A program made the translations under genes and the position numbers. A stretch of DNA of 64,000 bases. Source: Chrysoperla carnea (lineage: Eukaryota > Arthropoda > Insecta > Neuroptera > Chrysopidae). Positions 13,152 through 25,056 of the stretch are shown piece after piece. The notes under the pieces are model-generated. The model had not been told where the DNA came from. It saw nothing but the letters and a program-made list of their open reading frames with translations, and did not search any database. Positions within the stretch are counted from its first letter, which is position 1. Each line of letters starts with the position of its first letter. The stretch covers positions 12,326,983 to 12,390,982 of the forward strand of contig NC_058337.1 of the NCBI RefSeq assembly GCF_905475395.1. The letters run 5' to 3'.

Positions 13152-13498
13152 ATGAGTGATCGTGATATTCTATTACGCCTATTAATGCTGGAAGAAATTG
13201 AAGAAAAAATTCTATTGAAACAATTGTTGCTTGATGGTAATGCTGAAGTTAAAGTCCATACCTTATATAAAACAAGAAAAGAGAAGGTTTCTTTGCAAAA
13301 CTTATCAATCAGCATTTATTACAGGATGACAAACAGTTCCGGGAATTTTTTAGGCTAAACGTCGCTCAGTTTAATTATGTTTTGGATCTTATAAAGGATG
13401 ATATTAGGATAAATTCTTCATGCAGATATAAGTACCCTATTACCCCCGAAGAAAAACTGGCTGTAATTCCCTTACACGCATTGTCTTTGACAAATTGA
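13152..13498 (+). pseudogene. Frameshifted N-terminal remnant of a PIF/Harbinger (HARBI1-like) transposase-derived gene
   Basis: The frame from ATG 13152 gives MSDRDILLRLLMLEEIEEKI and runs into unrelated text and a stop at 13358. The conserved text continues in another frame from about 13301 to the TGA at 13496-13498: HLLQDDKQFREFFRLNVAQF, then YVLDLIKDDI and YPITPEEKLAVIPLHALSLT. FREFFR followed by ITPEEKLAV is the usual N-terminal region of HARBI1-like nucleases. The catalytic DDE half is absent. One frameshift (about 13285-13305) plus truncation point to a dead copy. A sequencing error could explain the shift but not the missing C-terminal domain. Confidence 0.7.
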
Positions 13499-15311
13499 TT
13501 TTTGTACAGGTTATTACTTATACCGTAAATACACGGTAATTTCGCTTCACATTCCCACTAGCTTTTCGTCATCAATACTTGAAAACACTTCTTTCGAAGC
13601 CATTTTTGACAACTAATTATTTATGAATATACCACGCATAAATATGTATTTAAATTGTGTTGCATAAACAAAGTGTTGTATACATGTGTGAGTGTTGCGT
13701 CTGCGTCAGTAATACTCAAAGAGAGCTATAGCCGAGTGGCTCCTTGTAGCTGCAGCCGCATGAGACGCATCAAATGCATTAAATGTCAACAAATGTCGAA
13801 ACAGTACAGTAATTTTAAAATGTACAGTCACAATAAGCCCTCATGTGTCGAATAACGTGAAATAACCCTGTATGTTATATTTTAAATTGTTATATGTATT
13901 CGATACTTAAATATAAATTTATTAAGCCAGTACTGTCAAAATTATTTCCGAGTAAAAATCTAAACTATGTTTGTCATGCTGCTTACCTTTTTCCCAGATG
14001 GCAGTACGGCCTAAACTGATTACACCACCTAATTTCAAGTTCAAACTCAGCATCAAGAGTCACCATGAAAACACACCTTTACAAAACGATTCAAGGAAAA
14101 TACACATATGGATTTATTCATTTTGTTAAAATATATCCCCTACAGAACTCACAATTAAAATATTTAGCTAAATTTATACAAATTATTATTAATTAGCTAT
14201 AAAAATTTTAGAAATATCTTTTCTTTTAAATAATTGTTAATTAGCTAATTAATAATAGTTTTTATAAATCTAGCACGATATTTTTATTGTGGGTCCTTTT
14301 TAAAAAATGCATACATACATAATACAGACCACAGATATGCACAACTTAATTTGAATAAGGATTTATTGAAAAAAAGGAAAACAAATTAGCATTAAACAAA
14401 AAATTTTTGTCAAAAAACAAAAATATAATTTTAATATAATATTAAAATATAACTTTCTTTATAAAATATATGTAAATTGATTATAATAATAATATTATAA
14501 TCATAAACAATTACAGTAAAACTGTACACAAACATAATTTACATCCATAAAAATATTATGTAATACGAAGCACCATATTTAAAAAAATAATAATAAAGTC
14601 AAAAGGCTATATAAAAACTACAACATTTGTACAAATTACGTGAAAATAATGGATAAAAAATTATATCGCTGCTTGTTACTTAAAAAATAACAATTAAATA
14701 ATAATAATTATTTGCTTATTTAGGACGAGACAGTGGAAATTATCAATTTTAAATCGGAAAACCCTACTATAGTCCAGTGAAATGTTATATTTTTTGGACT
14801 TAGCGTGTAAAAGTCAGACAACCCAAAATCATGTTTACAAAACTCAAAATCGTATCCACAGAAATCAGAATATCATTATTAACTTCTAAATTATTACAAG
14901 TAAAACCTTAAAAATCGTCCATATTTTAGACGTACAGAAAAAATGATAACAGTAAATTTCAGTAAAACTGATACCCTTTCAGTTTGCTAATTATCAAAAG
15001 TTCCATTTTATATTGAATTCGAAAAATTTTGAAAATATAAAACAAGCTTAGTGTTTATTTTCGTCCTTAATTTCCCAGTTTCTATACGTCGCTTTTGCCA
15101 ACCTTTTCGAGTGTTAGTACAATGCCATAACCATGAAATGTTGGAATTTTTGGACCCATTACTATAATTTCCCCTGTACTCGGAAGTTAATGAAATTTTG
15201 AGTTTAATTTAAAAAATCTTCAAATTCCTTTGTCCCATCCTCTATTATTTCTAAAATTGAAGAAATTATTACGATAAGAACAAGCAGCACATGTTAAGTG
15301 CTTTATTTCAT
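13499..15311. other. AT-rich intergenic spacer between convergent genes
   Basis: No frame or repeat family that I can name. A GC-richer patch at 13680-13770 repeats GCGTCTGCGTC-like words similar to 12990-13050, so it may be the far edge of the decayed Harbinger element. Several TTTATT words on the minus strand (for example 15054-15059) could serve as Papss poly(A) signals. Confidence 0.4.
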
Positions 15312-18300
15312 TTATTTTTTAATTAACGATTGATAATAGCTTGAAAGAATATTCCAAGCTTTTGGTGCCATAAAACCATCGGGTGGCATTTCACCAGATC
15401 GAGCCAAACCACGCATTCTAGTACCGGAAATAAAATCGAAATTGTTATGTCTTTCTGGTTCGTAAAACGCCATTCGTTTATTTTTTAAATCATATGCAGC
15501 TACTTTAAATGGAATGATTTGTAAATTTTCGAGACCAGGAGCTTGTTTTAATACACGACCTCCATGTGTAGCATCATATAAGTTACCATCAACTGTACCT
15601 AATCAACGAAACATTTATGAAATAGTGAATGATCTATGAAATTTTAAAATCTTACCTCCTGAAGATTTTCCTAATGGGTGTGGCATACCAGCTGGATCCC
15701 TACCAACAATATAAAAGTTTGCGCCAGCAATCATTCGTGCTTTGGCATGCCATTGCACTTCAGTTGGACCGGCATACATCATTGGACTCGGGAATATTGC
15801 TAAAATTGTACTATCTTTATCTAACACGCCATCTTCTAACACAGCTTCATGTTGAGCAATTCTACGGTTTAAAAAAACTGTTACAGTCTTGATTTTGAAA
15901 GTAGCCTTTTTAACGTATAATTTACAAATGTTTCCAAGAAAAATTGAAACTTGAAATTTAGTAGAAAAATTAATCGAATGTTGCCAAACCATTTCGAAAT
16001 ATAAAATCTTTTAAAATTGCTTTCAATAGTTACCTCACTGGAAGTGGAACATCATCTTCTTTGGTATAACCTCCTAGCGGATGAAGTAATAAAACAGGTT
16101 TTTTAAAGCCTGCAGATTTTAATTGACGTTTTGTTTCAGTCATTAAAAGCGCATGACCATTATGTATTGGATTCCGTAACTAAAAATTTAAAAAATATAA
16201 TCTATTATAGCATGTTTATACTAAAATATAGCATGTTTATACTAAAAGAATCTCGCACAGATTAAACGCAAAAGATCTTTCGGATAAACTGTCTTAAGAT
16301 CTTAGTAAAAGGTCCTTCTTAACACACAGCAGTTTTTGAGATAAATGGAGTTTTTAAGATAAATGAAGTCAAAGTTGAAACATAGAATCGAAAAATATAT
16401 ACAACCAAAGAATTAAAAGACAGTTTTTTTAACAGAAAATTTAACCAAAATTTCAAACAGCTGTATATCTGCAGAAAATCATCAAATTTGGAACCGAACC
16501 AGCTCGTTTGAAAACTTGTACTTTCCAGTTTTGGAATCTAATGGTGCAAAAATTTTTATCATCTTGCGCGGAGGGTTTAAAGGGTGAGAAATGCTATCCC
16601 TAAATTTTATTTAAAGTTAGAAGCGTGCCAAAATTTTAAAAATAAAAATTTTACAACAAATTTGGAAAGCTTGTTTACTTTTCTTGAAAATGAGCTATAA
16701 AAAATTTCCATACGTGCTTTTTGGACCAAGATATTCGGTTTCCAAACAAAATTGACATTTATGAATTTAAAATCCTGTATATTTTGAAATAATCACCGCA
16801 CTGAATTTTTTTTTTATATGATTCGGAAACTTGAACTGCATTTTTTTAAGTCTTGGCATATTGTTTTGTAAAAACTTTTAACACTTTCTTTCCAACGGCC
16901 ACTAATTTGTTGTAAAAAAAATTTTTTAATTTTTGTACGCTTATAAAATTTAAATAAAATTTAGGAATAACATTTCTCACCCTTTCAATCCTCCGCGCAA
17001 ATCAAAAATTTTTGAGCATTAGATTCCAAAATAATTTTTGTGTAACACGCCATTTAAAGTAGAAAAAAGCAAGAAAAAGTTAGAAATGCGTCAGTTCGAA
17101 TATCGAACATTTTTGATTCCCGGTTTATTAGTCAAATTTGCTGCAAATAAGCTCTAATATAACCTCTGGCAATATTTGTATCGATTTACCAAACATTCTG
17201 TTCATATAATATTAATAGTCTAAATATACCTGAAATGCAAAAATGGCATCCGCATTCATTTGTTTAAACTTTTGTCGCAATTCATTTGGCGTTAATCGAT
17301 ATTGATCTAAACCATCATTCCAACGGATTCGTTCTATTACTTCTAACTCACCACCAACTAACCAATCTCCACTATCTTGAATCATCTTCACATATGGATG
17401 TCCAGAATTGTAGGTTCCAAATTGACGGCCACATCGTTCTTCTTTACGATGATGATAGAATTCTGGTTTTGATAATATTGCAACTGGTTGCCCTTTATAC
17501 CATAAACTTAGGGCGGAAGTGTCTTCTAAACGTTCCTTATCTTGACTGCTAATTGCTAATACTATTGGAATGCTTTGATTTGTGGTTGTTCCGTTGTATG
17601 TGATTGTATTGAAATGCAAAGTCTAAAATCATAATTTTCATTCGTTTGACTTGAATGACAATAATAAAACATAAGGGGGGTACCGAAAATAGATCCCTAG
17701 CACCTAGACCAAGGGATCCTCTGTGCCCTCCTTGAGAACATCCTGTCACCCGAAGGTGAGACGTCTCCGTGTAAGATATGTTATTTTAAGTAGACGAAGC
17801 TAACGAATTCTATCGAGGCCAGACGCCACGCAGAAATTCCATGTCTTCTCCGCCAGGATTACTCTGACGATTGATGAACGTCACATTTCGACACATTTTT
17901 CGGCTGTGGTGTATTTTAATAACGGTCGTAGAAAATATAAAGTTGTAGAAAATATGATATTTAAATTTTGAGAATTTTATCTATCTTTTAGATCTTTAAA
18001 TACGCTGCAGTATCCCAAATAAGCATAAAAAAGAAACTATGAACATTTGTCTATACGATTGCTCTCTATAATCAAAAAGTTAGTGGCCTAATATATACAA
18101 GTCATAACCATCACAGTTTGTGGTGTGAAAGAATTACCTGTAAATAAATATCTTCACGCATAAATCCACGTAATGGCGCTGCCCATCCTTCACTAAGCAC
18201 TTGGACCCATTGAAGATCAACTTCATTAATATTAATACCAGGTAATGATGCAGCTTCAGCACGCGCAGCTTCAACACGATTTTCATTTACAAACAATTCA

Positions 18301-19899
18301 TGAATTGTATCTTCCGTTTTTGCTGATATTGGAATAATACCATTTTCCAATAACATTTCCACAATTAAATGAACATTTTCTTCAATCGATACATCGACAG
18401 TTTTTAATACTAAATCAGGATTTTCTGGTTTTTCATATGGTTGATCTACTCCAGTGAATCCTTTTATTAAACCTTGACGTGCTTTTTTATATAATCCTTT
18501 TACGTCTCTCGATTCACATACTTCAATTGGTGTATCTACAAATACTTCGAAGAATGGTAAACTTGCGTCTTTATGAATGGAACGAGCGACTTCACGATCC
18601 TTAAAATTCAAAAACAATTATTATTAAAAACTTGTTATTACTTTATTCAAATTTAATTGGGATTATGTAGGGTGCTAAAATAGAGAACAGGGTTTTGGAA
18701 TGGGCGTCGCCAAGAGGGGCAGGTAGGAACAACTGCCTCCCTTTAGAGATTCCCAAAAATGATTCAAATTCCACTCATTTTATAATGGGTGGAAATAATA
18801 ATATCCGAATATTCTACTGAATTTACTATAATTAGAATACGCGGCTATTGAAGGTCATTTTGAATAAGTTAATGACGAAGTATTTGTAAATAGATGTAAT
18901 TCCAAAGAATCATCAATAATCAATTAAACAAACTGTACCATCTCTAAATCTATCAAATAGAAGCACATACGTAAGAAAAGTGCAAAAATTCTGTTTAGGC
19001 TTTTTAGTAATTTTACCAAAATGGTGCTCTAAAATTGTTTTTTTTTTTTTTTTTTATAATTAATATTCTATATCTTTCATATTGCCCTCCTCTGACTTGG
19101 TTTTTGGTGTTTTTCAATCTCTCACACCGTGCGTTAACGAACTAGAACTTCGTTAATTAAAGTTTTTATTTTAAGAATTTTTCGATTAAGATATTTTCAA
19201 ACTATCATTCCGAAGTATTCTAAGAATTTATAGTATTTGAATTAAAAATATTGAAGTACATGAATCAATTTTGCTGGGTATGATATTATAAAAACTCGTT
19301 ATTTTTATAAAGATAATAATTGCCACCCTTCAAAGCTTTTGAACGAGGGGTAACATAAAGCTTGTTCTCTTTCTCACCCCCTACAAATCTACCATTTTTT
19401 CAATAAACATATTTGGATAAATTTTTTAAAATGATCAAATAGGTAAATTTAAAATTACCGCTGCAAATGGTGATACAAAACTACAAATACTGACAACACC
19501 AGAATCCGAAAATAGTTTTGCAACTTCAGCAACACGTCGAATATTTTCTTCTCGATCAGCTTCCGAAAAGCCCAAATTTTTATTTAGACCTGTACGTAAA
19601 TTATCTCCATCTAAACCATATGCCGGAATTCCTTTAGATACTAAATGTGCTTCAAGTTGGAAAGCGATTGCAGTTTTTCCTGCACCTGACAATCCTGTAA
19701 GCCATACACAACATCCACGGAATCCTTGACCCAAAGCTTGACCACGCTTTTCCCGTGACACATGATGTTGTTGATGTGTAACATTTGTGGCAATTTGTAA
19801 ACACTGTAAGTAAACAAAAAATAAAACTGTTAGCCATTTTCTTATTAGGTATATGAATTATTTATTTAAAAAACATACCTCGTTGTGACCGTTTAACAT
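15312..19899 (-). CDS. Papss: Bifunctional 3'-phosphoadenosine 5'-phosphosulfate synthase
   Basis: Seven coding exons, 5' to 3': 19899-19879, 19803-19459, 18599-18138, 17622-17230, 16179-16034, 15861-15656 and 15598-15312. All introns are GT-AG and all phases match. The total is 619 residues, close to animal PAPSS (about 614-624). The APS kinase half starts at [17 protein letters not shown], with the P-loop GLSGAGKT at 44-51 and [16 protein letters not shown] after it. The ATP sulfurylase half holds [10 protein letters not shown] at 407-416 and GRDPAG at 509-514, and ends in [18 protein letters not shown]. Known role: ATP plus sulfate gives APS, and a second ATP gives PAPS, the donor for all sulfotransferases (cytosol/nucleus). 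The short first exon (MLNGHNE) is chosen because it joins in phase to ATNVTH; other 5' exons or isoforms further upstream cannot be excluded. Introns carry a foldback and a LINE fragment. Confidence 0.96.
16530..17030. repeat. Foldback repeat in Papss intron 4
   Basis: The ends are inverted copies: TTTGGAATCTAATG at about 16530 and CATTAGATTCCAAA ending at 17030. They are followed inward by the pairs GCGCGGAGG/CCTCCGCGC, AAAGGGTGAGAAATG/CATTTCTCACCCTTT and TAAATTTTATTTAAA/TTTAAATAAAATTTA. Arms of about 200 bp surround a diverged centre. A fragment of one arm's outer flank recurs at 36470-36590. No coding potential. Confidence 0.75.
17675..17765 (-). mobile_element. 3' UTR fragment of a LINE in Papss intron 3
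   Basis: In reverse complement this reads CTTCGGGTGACAGG, then TTCTCAAGGAGGGCACAG, CTTGGTCTAGGTGCTAGGGA and GGTACC. It is nearly the same as 51355-51435, which follows degraded LINE coding text. A short TTTTATTATTG tail lies downstream on that strand, like the (ATT)n tail at 51440-51490. It is therefore a severely 5'-truncated copy in antisense to the LINE at 50.6-51.5 kb, and in sense with Papss transcription. Confidence 0.7.
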
Positions 19900-20755
19900 G
19901 ATTAATTATAATAAATGACTGTAAAGTACATGATAATTTTTAGAATATTTAAGGATAAACATTTTTATATAGAGGAATGATTTTTTTTCAATGTTGATAA
20001 GGCGTTTATTATTATCTATTAAAACTTTTACAACACGATGTGCAATTTAAAAAAAATCCTAAACTAATACCCAATTCAATGCCATCTTTAAATCAAATTT
20101 ATCCATAATAAATTGATTTATGGACAATAATGTTTCAATAACTTTAAATTTTTAAACAATGCATTTAATATAAATAAGTTAGGTTAGAATGTGGAATTGT
20201 GTAGTTTAATTAAAAAATTACAATGGAAATTTATAATTTATCATACGTATTATCACCATTATTAATTGTGACCTATTTTTTATTAGTATGTAATAAAATA
20301 AAATAATAGTTGATTCAAAGCTTAAAGAATCATCAAAACTTATTAACAAACTTTTATACATAAAATAAATAAAAAATATTATTTACAAATTAATATAAGA
20401 ATTTATAATAATAACAATCATCTCAAGTTTCAAATTTGAGATTGTTATTCTGAAAACAGTTGTTCTTTTATCCTAAAATTAGCAGTCTATTGTTGCCCAG
20501 CGTATTTCTGTTTGGTTATAATATGGTTAATGGGTCGTAAAAGTTTTGGGGAGATAAAAAAATGTATATAGATATGTTTAGCTAATAATATTATTATTCA
20601 ATTAGATGAAATTACGAATAAATTCAAAATCTATATGTATCAGAAACTCATTAAAAAAATTTTTTATTTCAAAAATAGTAACTTAAAGTTAGTCTAATTC
20701 GTGATCATAGATGGAGTTGATATGATTGATTTTTGAATTATCAAAATCAGATATA
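19900..20755. other. Papss 5' flank
   Basis: This is upstream of the Papss ATG on the minus strand and should hold the 5' UTR and promoter. It is AT-rich, and I could not single out a TATA box, initiator or CpG-like patch. No repeat was recognised. Confidence 0.35.
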
Positions 20756-20759
20756 TCAT

Positions 20760-21050
20760 ATTTCAAATAAAAGTTGTTTATTTTTTGATAAGGAACATTT
20801 TTTACATTTAAACTTTTGTTCTACCTCTAACGGTTTTCGAGATGGGTCCTACGGATGCAAGACTCAATTGACCTATATTGCTCATTTACGAAGTTGACCT
20901 CACTTTTTACGTCCTGAGTACACTGTAAAAATTTCATCTTGATACCTCTTTTCGTTTTTGAGTTATCGTGTTGGCAGACAGACGGACAGACTGACAGACG
21001 GACAGACAACCGGAAATGAACTAATTAGGTGATTCTATGAAAATCTATAC
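20760..21050 (+). repeat. REP-A copy
   Basis: Blocks in family order: GTTGTTTATTTTTTGATAAGGAA, CGGTTTTCGAGATGGGTCC, GACCTATATTGCTCATTTACG, GTTTTTGAGTTATCGTG and a GACAGACGGACAGAC stretch. Its left end and the GGTATAAAA right end are missing. Bases 21051-22110 hold a G-run at 21904-21916 and no recognised gene or family. Confidence 0.7.
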
Positions 21051-22114
21051 CAATTGACAATTTCTAATTTCAAATCGAAAAAACCCAACAATTATTTTTA
21101 ATGTTCGATTAATTAAAGGCATAAAAAATAATGGTTGAGTAAAATAAGGATGTCAAACAGAAACTTGGAATGAATTTCCCTTCAAAAAATTGTCCCTACT
21201 ACTTTTGAATAAATTATAATCTGTGATTTTTTTTCATTGTGAGGCGGTTAGACTTTTTACTATGTCAGTTCCTAGAATAATATTGTTATTAACAACTTCA
21301 AAAATGGAATTGATTTAAAAACAATATGTACCATGATTAGTTTCACTACTATGTATTATATAAAAATTTAGATTAAATTTTATTGGAAACACAAATTTGA
21401 TAAACAGGAAATAAATATTAAAATAAAATGTTTTAAGTTATTTGATATAAAATGATGCTATTAAATGATAAAACAGGTTTTTCTATTTATTCATTCTTTT
21501 CAAATAATATATTTACCAACACTTTCATTCATCACAATAAAATAATAAATTGACGAATGGCAATAAAATAGTAAATTGAAATTACAATGACGCTGACGTT
21601 CTGCTATCATTGGCCTCATTTTGTGTTTCTTAATTAGATAGCAAATCGACTACAAGCCGTGCTGAATATTTTTAAAAATATAGACAGAAGAAAAAAGCAC
21701 AAAATGATCTTACAAAATTGAACATGTGCATAATCAATCATTCAAACCAGCAAAAAAGTCAAATCTGAGTAAAAAAGTAAGCGCTACATTTACAATACAA
21801 GAAGATAAGATAGTAACATGGTTTCTACCGGATGCCCATGACACCTATTTGCTTTTTTATATGAAGTTGGACTAATTCTAAATCAATTATGAAAATTTGA
21901 GATGGGGGGGGGGGGGTTGTCGGATTATTCAAATAAATAAATGATTTCACAAGTAGGTATATTTAACATTAGTTTTATGGGAAAACGGTATATGGATGAT
22001 ATATTTTTATATATATTCATGATATATTTTCATAGATTTCTATAAAACTAGTCGGTAGAAATTATAAAAAACTATTTAAATTTGTTAGTTAAAAATTAAA
22101 TAAATTATTGAAAA

Positions 22115-22697
22115 ACAAGTGAAAACAAACAATTGACTGAGTTAATTGTTGAAATACCATGTATAGACAGTGTTGATGCGCAGTCGTTTGTTTTTTTGAC
22201 GTCACGTAAATAACAAAAGATATTCACTTTTAAATAGACACACACACAACTGATATTCCTATATTAATACATACTATAAAATTTGCACCTAATTAACGCC
22301 CTCGTGGGTAAACAATGATGTTTACAAAAAAATGTTTCAAACAAAAGTTGTTTATTTTTTGATAAGGAACATTTTTTACATTTCACCTATTATTCTATCT
22401 CTAACGGTTTACAAGATGGGTCCTACGGACCCAAGACCCAATTGACCTATGATGCTCATTTACGAACTTGACCTCACTTTTTACGTCCTGAGTACGCTGT
22501 AAAAATTTCAGCTCGATATCTTTTTTCGTTTTTGAGTTATCGTGTCCACAGACGGACGGACGGACAACCGGAAATGGATTAATTAGGTGATTCTATGAAC
22601 ACCTATACCAAAATTTTTTTCGTAACATCAATATTTTTAAGCGTTACAAACTTGAGACGAAACTTAATATACTATGTATATTTCATATATACATGGT
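22115..22697 (+). repeat. REP-A, full-length reference copy
   Basis: Left end ACAAGTGAAAACAAACAATT, then ATTGTTGAAATACCATGTAT, the GATGTTTACAAAAAAATGTT block, CCTACGGACCCAAGACCCAA, GTTTTTGAGTTATCGTGTCC, CGGACGGACGGACAACCGG and the right end ATACATGGTATAAAAAT. Length is about 580 bp. There are no terminal inverted repeats and no ORF. The copy at 28770-29262 sits inside another element and confirms the two ends. Confidence 0.8.
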
Positions 22698-22721
22698 ATA
22701 AAAATCCGTTAGTCCGCCTAA

Positions 22722-23060
22722 TTAAGGAAGTATGAGCACGATAGTGGGGACACGATTTAAAAAAATATATATTTTTAATTTTGATGGTGAATTATATTAC
22801 AACTTGACAATATAAGACGAAAATTAAGAATACAATTTTTCGATATCTGGAGTAATTTTCAAGATATCGAAAATTGAAAATTTTGTTTAATTATTTAGCT
22901 TTCGATATTTCGAAAACCAAGTCAGATATCGAAAAATTTTATTCTTATTTTTCGTCTATATTTATGAAGTTATAACAAAATTCATCATCAAAGTTGAAAA
23001 TAAGATACAAATAATTTCAACCACAAGTCTAAACTTTCTTTGGCGCTCGTACTACCTTAA
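22722..23060. mobile_element. MITE-1 copy (339 bp, TTAA-flanked)
   Basis: Begins TTAAGGAAGTATGAGCACG and ends GGCGCTCGTACTACCTTAA, so it has terminal inverted repeats next to TTAA on both sides. The interior has self-complementary text around CGAAAAATTTTATTCTTA and shares it with 23126-23772, 28386-29695 and 35371-35992. No ORF. Confidence 0.75.
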
Positions 23061-23125
23061 ACTTACATGAGTGAAGATTTAATATTTGAATTTTAGTCAG
23101 ATGAAAGATTTGAATGAACGAGTTT

Positions 23126-23772
23126 TTAAGGATGTATGAGCATGGTAGTGGGGGCACAAATTTAAAAATAAATATTTTCAATTTTGATGATAAATTTATA
23201 TTATTACTTGACGATATAAGACGAAAAGTAAGAATAAAATTTTTCGATATCTGGCTTAATTTTCAAAATATCGAAAATTGAAAATTTTGTTTAATTATTT
23301 AGCTTTCGATATTTCGAAAACCAAGACACATATCGAAAAATTTTATTCTTATTTTTCGTCTACATTCATGAAGTTATAACAAAATTCATCATCAAAGTTG
23401 AAAATAAGATAAAAATAATTTCAACCCTTAATCTACCCTGCTCTTACATCCCTTTTATGGACGGTGACACTTAGTTTTTTTCTTTTCTAATTCATTGCTA
23501 ATATGTTTACTTTCTATTAAAAAGTTTTTTTTAAATTTGTTTTCATTCATTCCAAATGAAAATTATCAAAAACTTCCAAAATATGTCGTATTTTGAGATT
23601 CCTCCATAAGAGCCAATGTATTTTATATCGATTTTTAATGACTTTTTTCTTAAAAATTTGCACGGTTACCTAAGCTGAAATTTTAACCACATATTCTTTG
23701 AGTAAAAGACTACCTACAAACAAATTTTGAGCCTTTAAATCAAACATTGTTGTCATGCTCATACATCCTTAA
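23126..23772. mobile_element. MITE-1 copy (647 bp, TTAA-flanked)
   Basis: Ends are TTAAGGATGTATGAGCATG and CATGCTCATACATCCTTAA, a perfect 19-bp inverted pair including TTAA. This is the cleanest copy of the family and shows its uninterrupted interior, including the AAGAAAAAAGTCATTAAAAA region (in reverse) where REP-A has inserted in the copy at 28386-29695. No ORF. Confidence 0.85.
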
Positions 23773-24322
23773 ATCAAGAGTGACTAGAAATAACATTCGT
23801 TCAAACAGATAGAGAATAACAAAAAAACGTTCGTTTACCTTAATTTTTCTCTAAGAAGTTACGTTTACTTGTTGAATAATAAAATTTTACCTGTAATGAT
23901 TGTTGTATTCGCATTGTTTAGCAAAAATTCCAAACCATAAAACTAAATTACACTAACAATAAATAAATAAAGTTTTTTTTTTGTTTGTTAATTTTTAAAA
24001 AAGTTACGTAATTCTTTCTTAAATAATAATTATAAGATTCATTGTTATTTAATCAACTTTCTTTCAACAATTTCACTACTAGAATACACATAAAATTTTT
24101 TGTTTATTTACTTTTTCAAATAATTTCTTTTCGTCCCCTCTTTTATTCATTTAATTTTTTCAGCGAAAGTAAAAACAACAAATGATAGTGTACGTCAGAG
24201 ATATATACAAGAAATTTATATCCAGCGGTGTTTTACATAAGATGTTGCTATGGGCTATAAAAATTTATGAATTTCTATCAATGAAAATGCTTATAGAGTA
24301 AGAGCCAGCGCCTGCCAGACAT

Positions 24323-24493
24323 ACGTTAAAGTATAAAAGCTGAAATTTTTTTTGCGTATTCTCACTGGTGTAGGGAGTTAGGGACCAATCTTTGGGGGCT
24401 ACAAACCTTGACTAACGGTTCCTTCGGTAGGTAGCAGGTAATCAGGGGAGCAGTACCCGAGCTCTCTCACGTTAAAGTATAAAAGCTGAAATT
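24323..24493 (-). mobile_element. Short retrotransposed insert with a 25-bp target-site duplication
   Basis: An identical 25-bp direct repeat (24323-24347 and 24469-24493) flanks a 121-bp insert (24348-24468). On the minus strand the insert ends in a run of A (the T-run at 24346-24352), so it looks like a product of LINE machinery. It is GC-richer than its surroundings and holds GAGCTCGGGTACTGCTCCCC and CTACCTACCGAAGGAACC. I do not recognise the source RNA; a 5'-truncated LINE 3' end or a small RNA copy are both possible. Confidence 0.7.
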
Positions 24494-25019
24494 CACACAG
24501 AGTGTTCCAATAACCATTTTAAGTCAATATTGAAAAAGAAGAAGAAAAGAGGGTCATTCATTAGGGTCATTTTGCTCCCCGGGGTGAGGCAAAAAAGGAA
24601 TGGCCATTTTTATCGCTTTTTTTTAAATTTTTTTCGGGTAGGAGGTTGACTCTATTGACAAAACTTACAATGGATGATGTTATAGGTTAAACTGACCTAA
24701 ATCTACAAGACCTATTGATTTTTTTTAAACAACTGCATTTTTTGGCCTAAAAACTGAATTTTACGAGTTTCCGGAAATAGTTGATTTTGTTGCCGGATGT
24801 GCCGCTATTAAAAAACGAGGTGAAACAGCATAAAAACTATCTTTCTCGGCATAAATTTTATTTTTAAAATCAACAAAACCTACCAAGACACTGGGCTAAA
24901 ATGCAATATAAAAAAGATGAGTGTTCAGTTATTTGTGTAAAAATATTGCTCTTATTTATATGTATATAGTAATTAACTTGTGGTGAATAATTTAGTATAA
25001 TATTAATTAATTGCATTAT

Positions 25020-25056
25020 AACTGAGCCACAGCAGCACGTGGCAGGGTCAGCTAGT
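25020..25056 (+). mobile_element. Helitron-like 3' end
   Basis: A hairpin, GCCAC (25026-25030) with GTGGC (25039-25043), is followed nine bases later by CTAG at 25052-25055 and then T. A short hairpin just before CTRR and insertion next to T is the hallmark of a Helitron 3' terminus. The 5' TC end is not located, so the length is unknown; the region back to about 24560 may belong to it. Confidence 0.5.

Noticed and set aside
15615..15992. Frame with an N-terminal MVWQHSINF extension on the ATP sulfurylase exon
   Set aside because: The conserved text begins at IAQHEAV after an AG acceptor at 15863-15862; the upstream part is intron.
19435..19761. A separate APS kinase gene starting at a GTG at 19761
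   Set aside because: The text before it ([14 protein letters not shown]) is conserved in PAPS synthase and joins in phase to an ATG exon at 19899-19879, so this is exon 2 of Papss.
20827..21009. Small protein rich in SVCLSVC repeats
   Set aside because: It comes from the GACAGACGGACAGA simple sequence inside REP-A and is present only where that repeat is.
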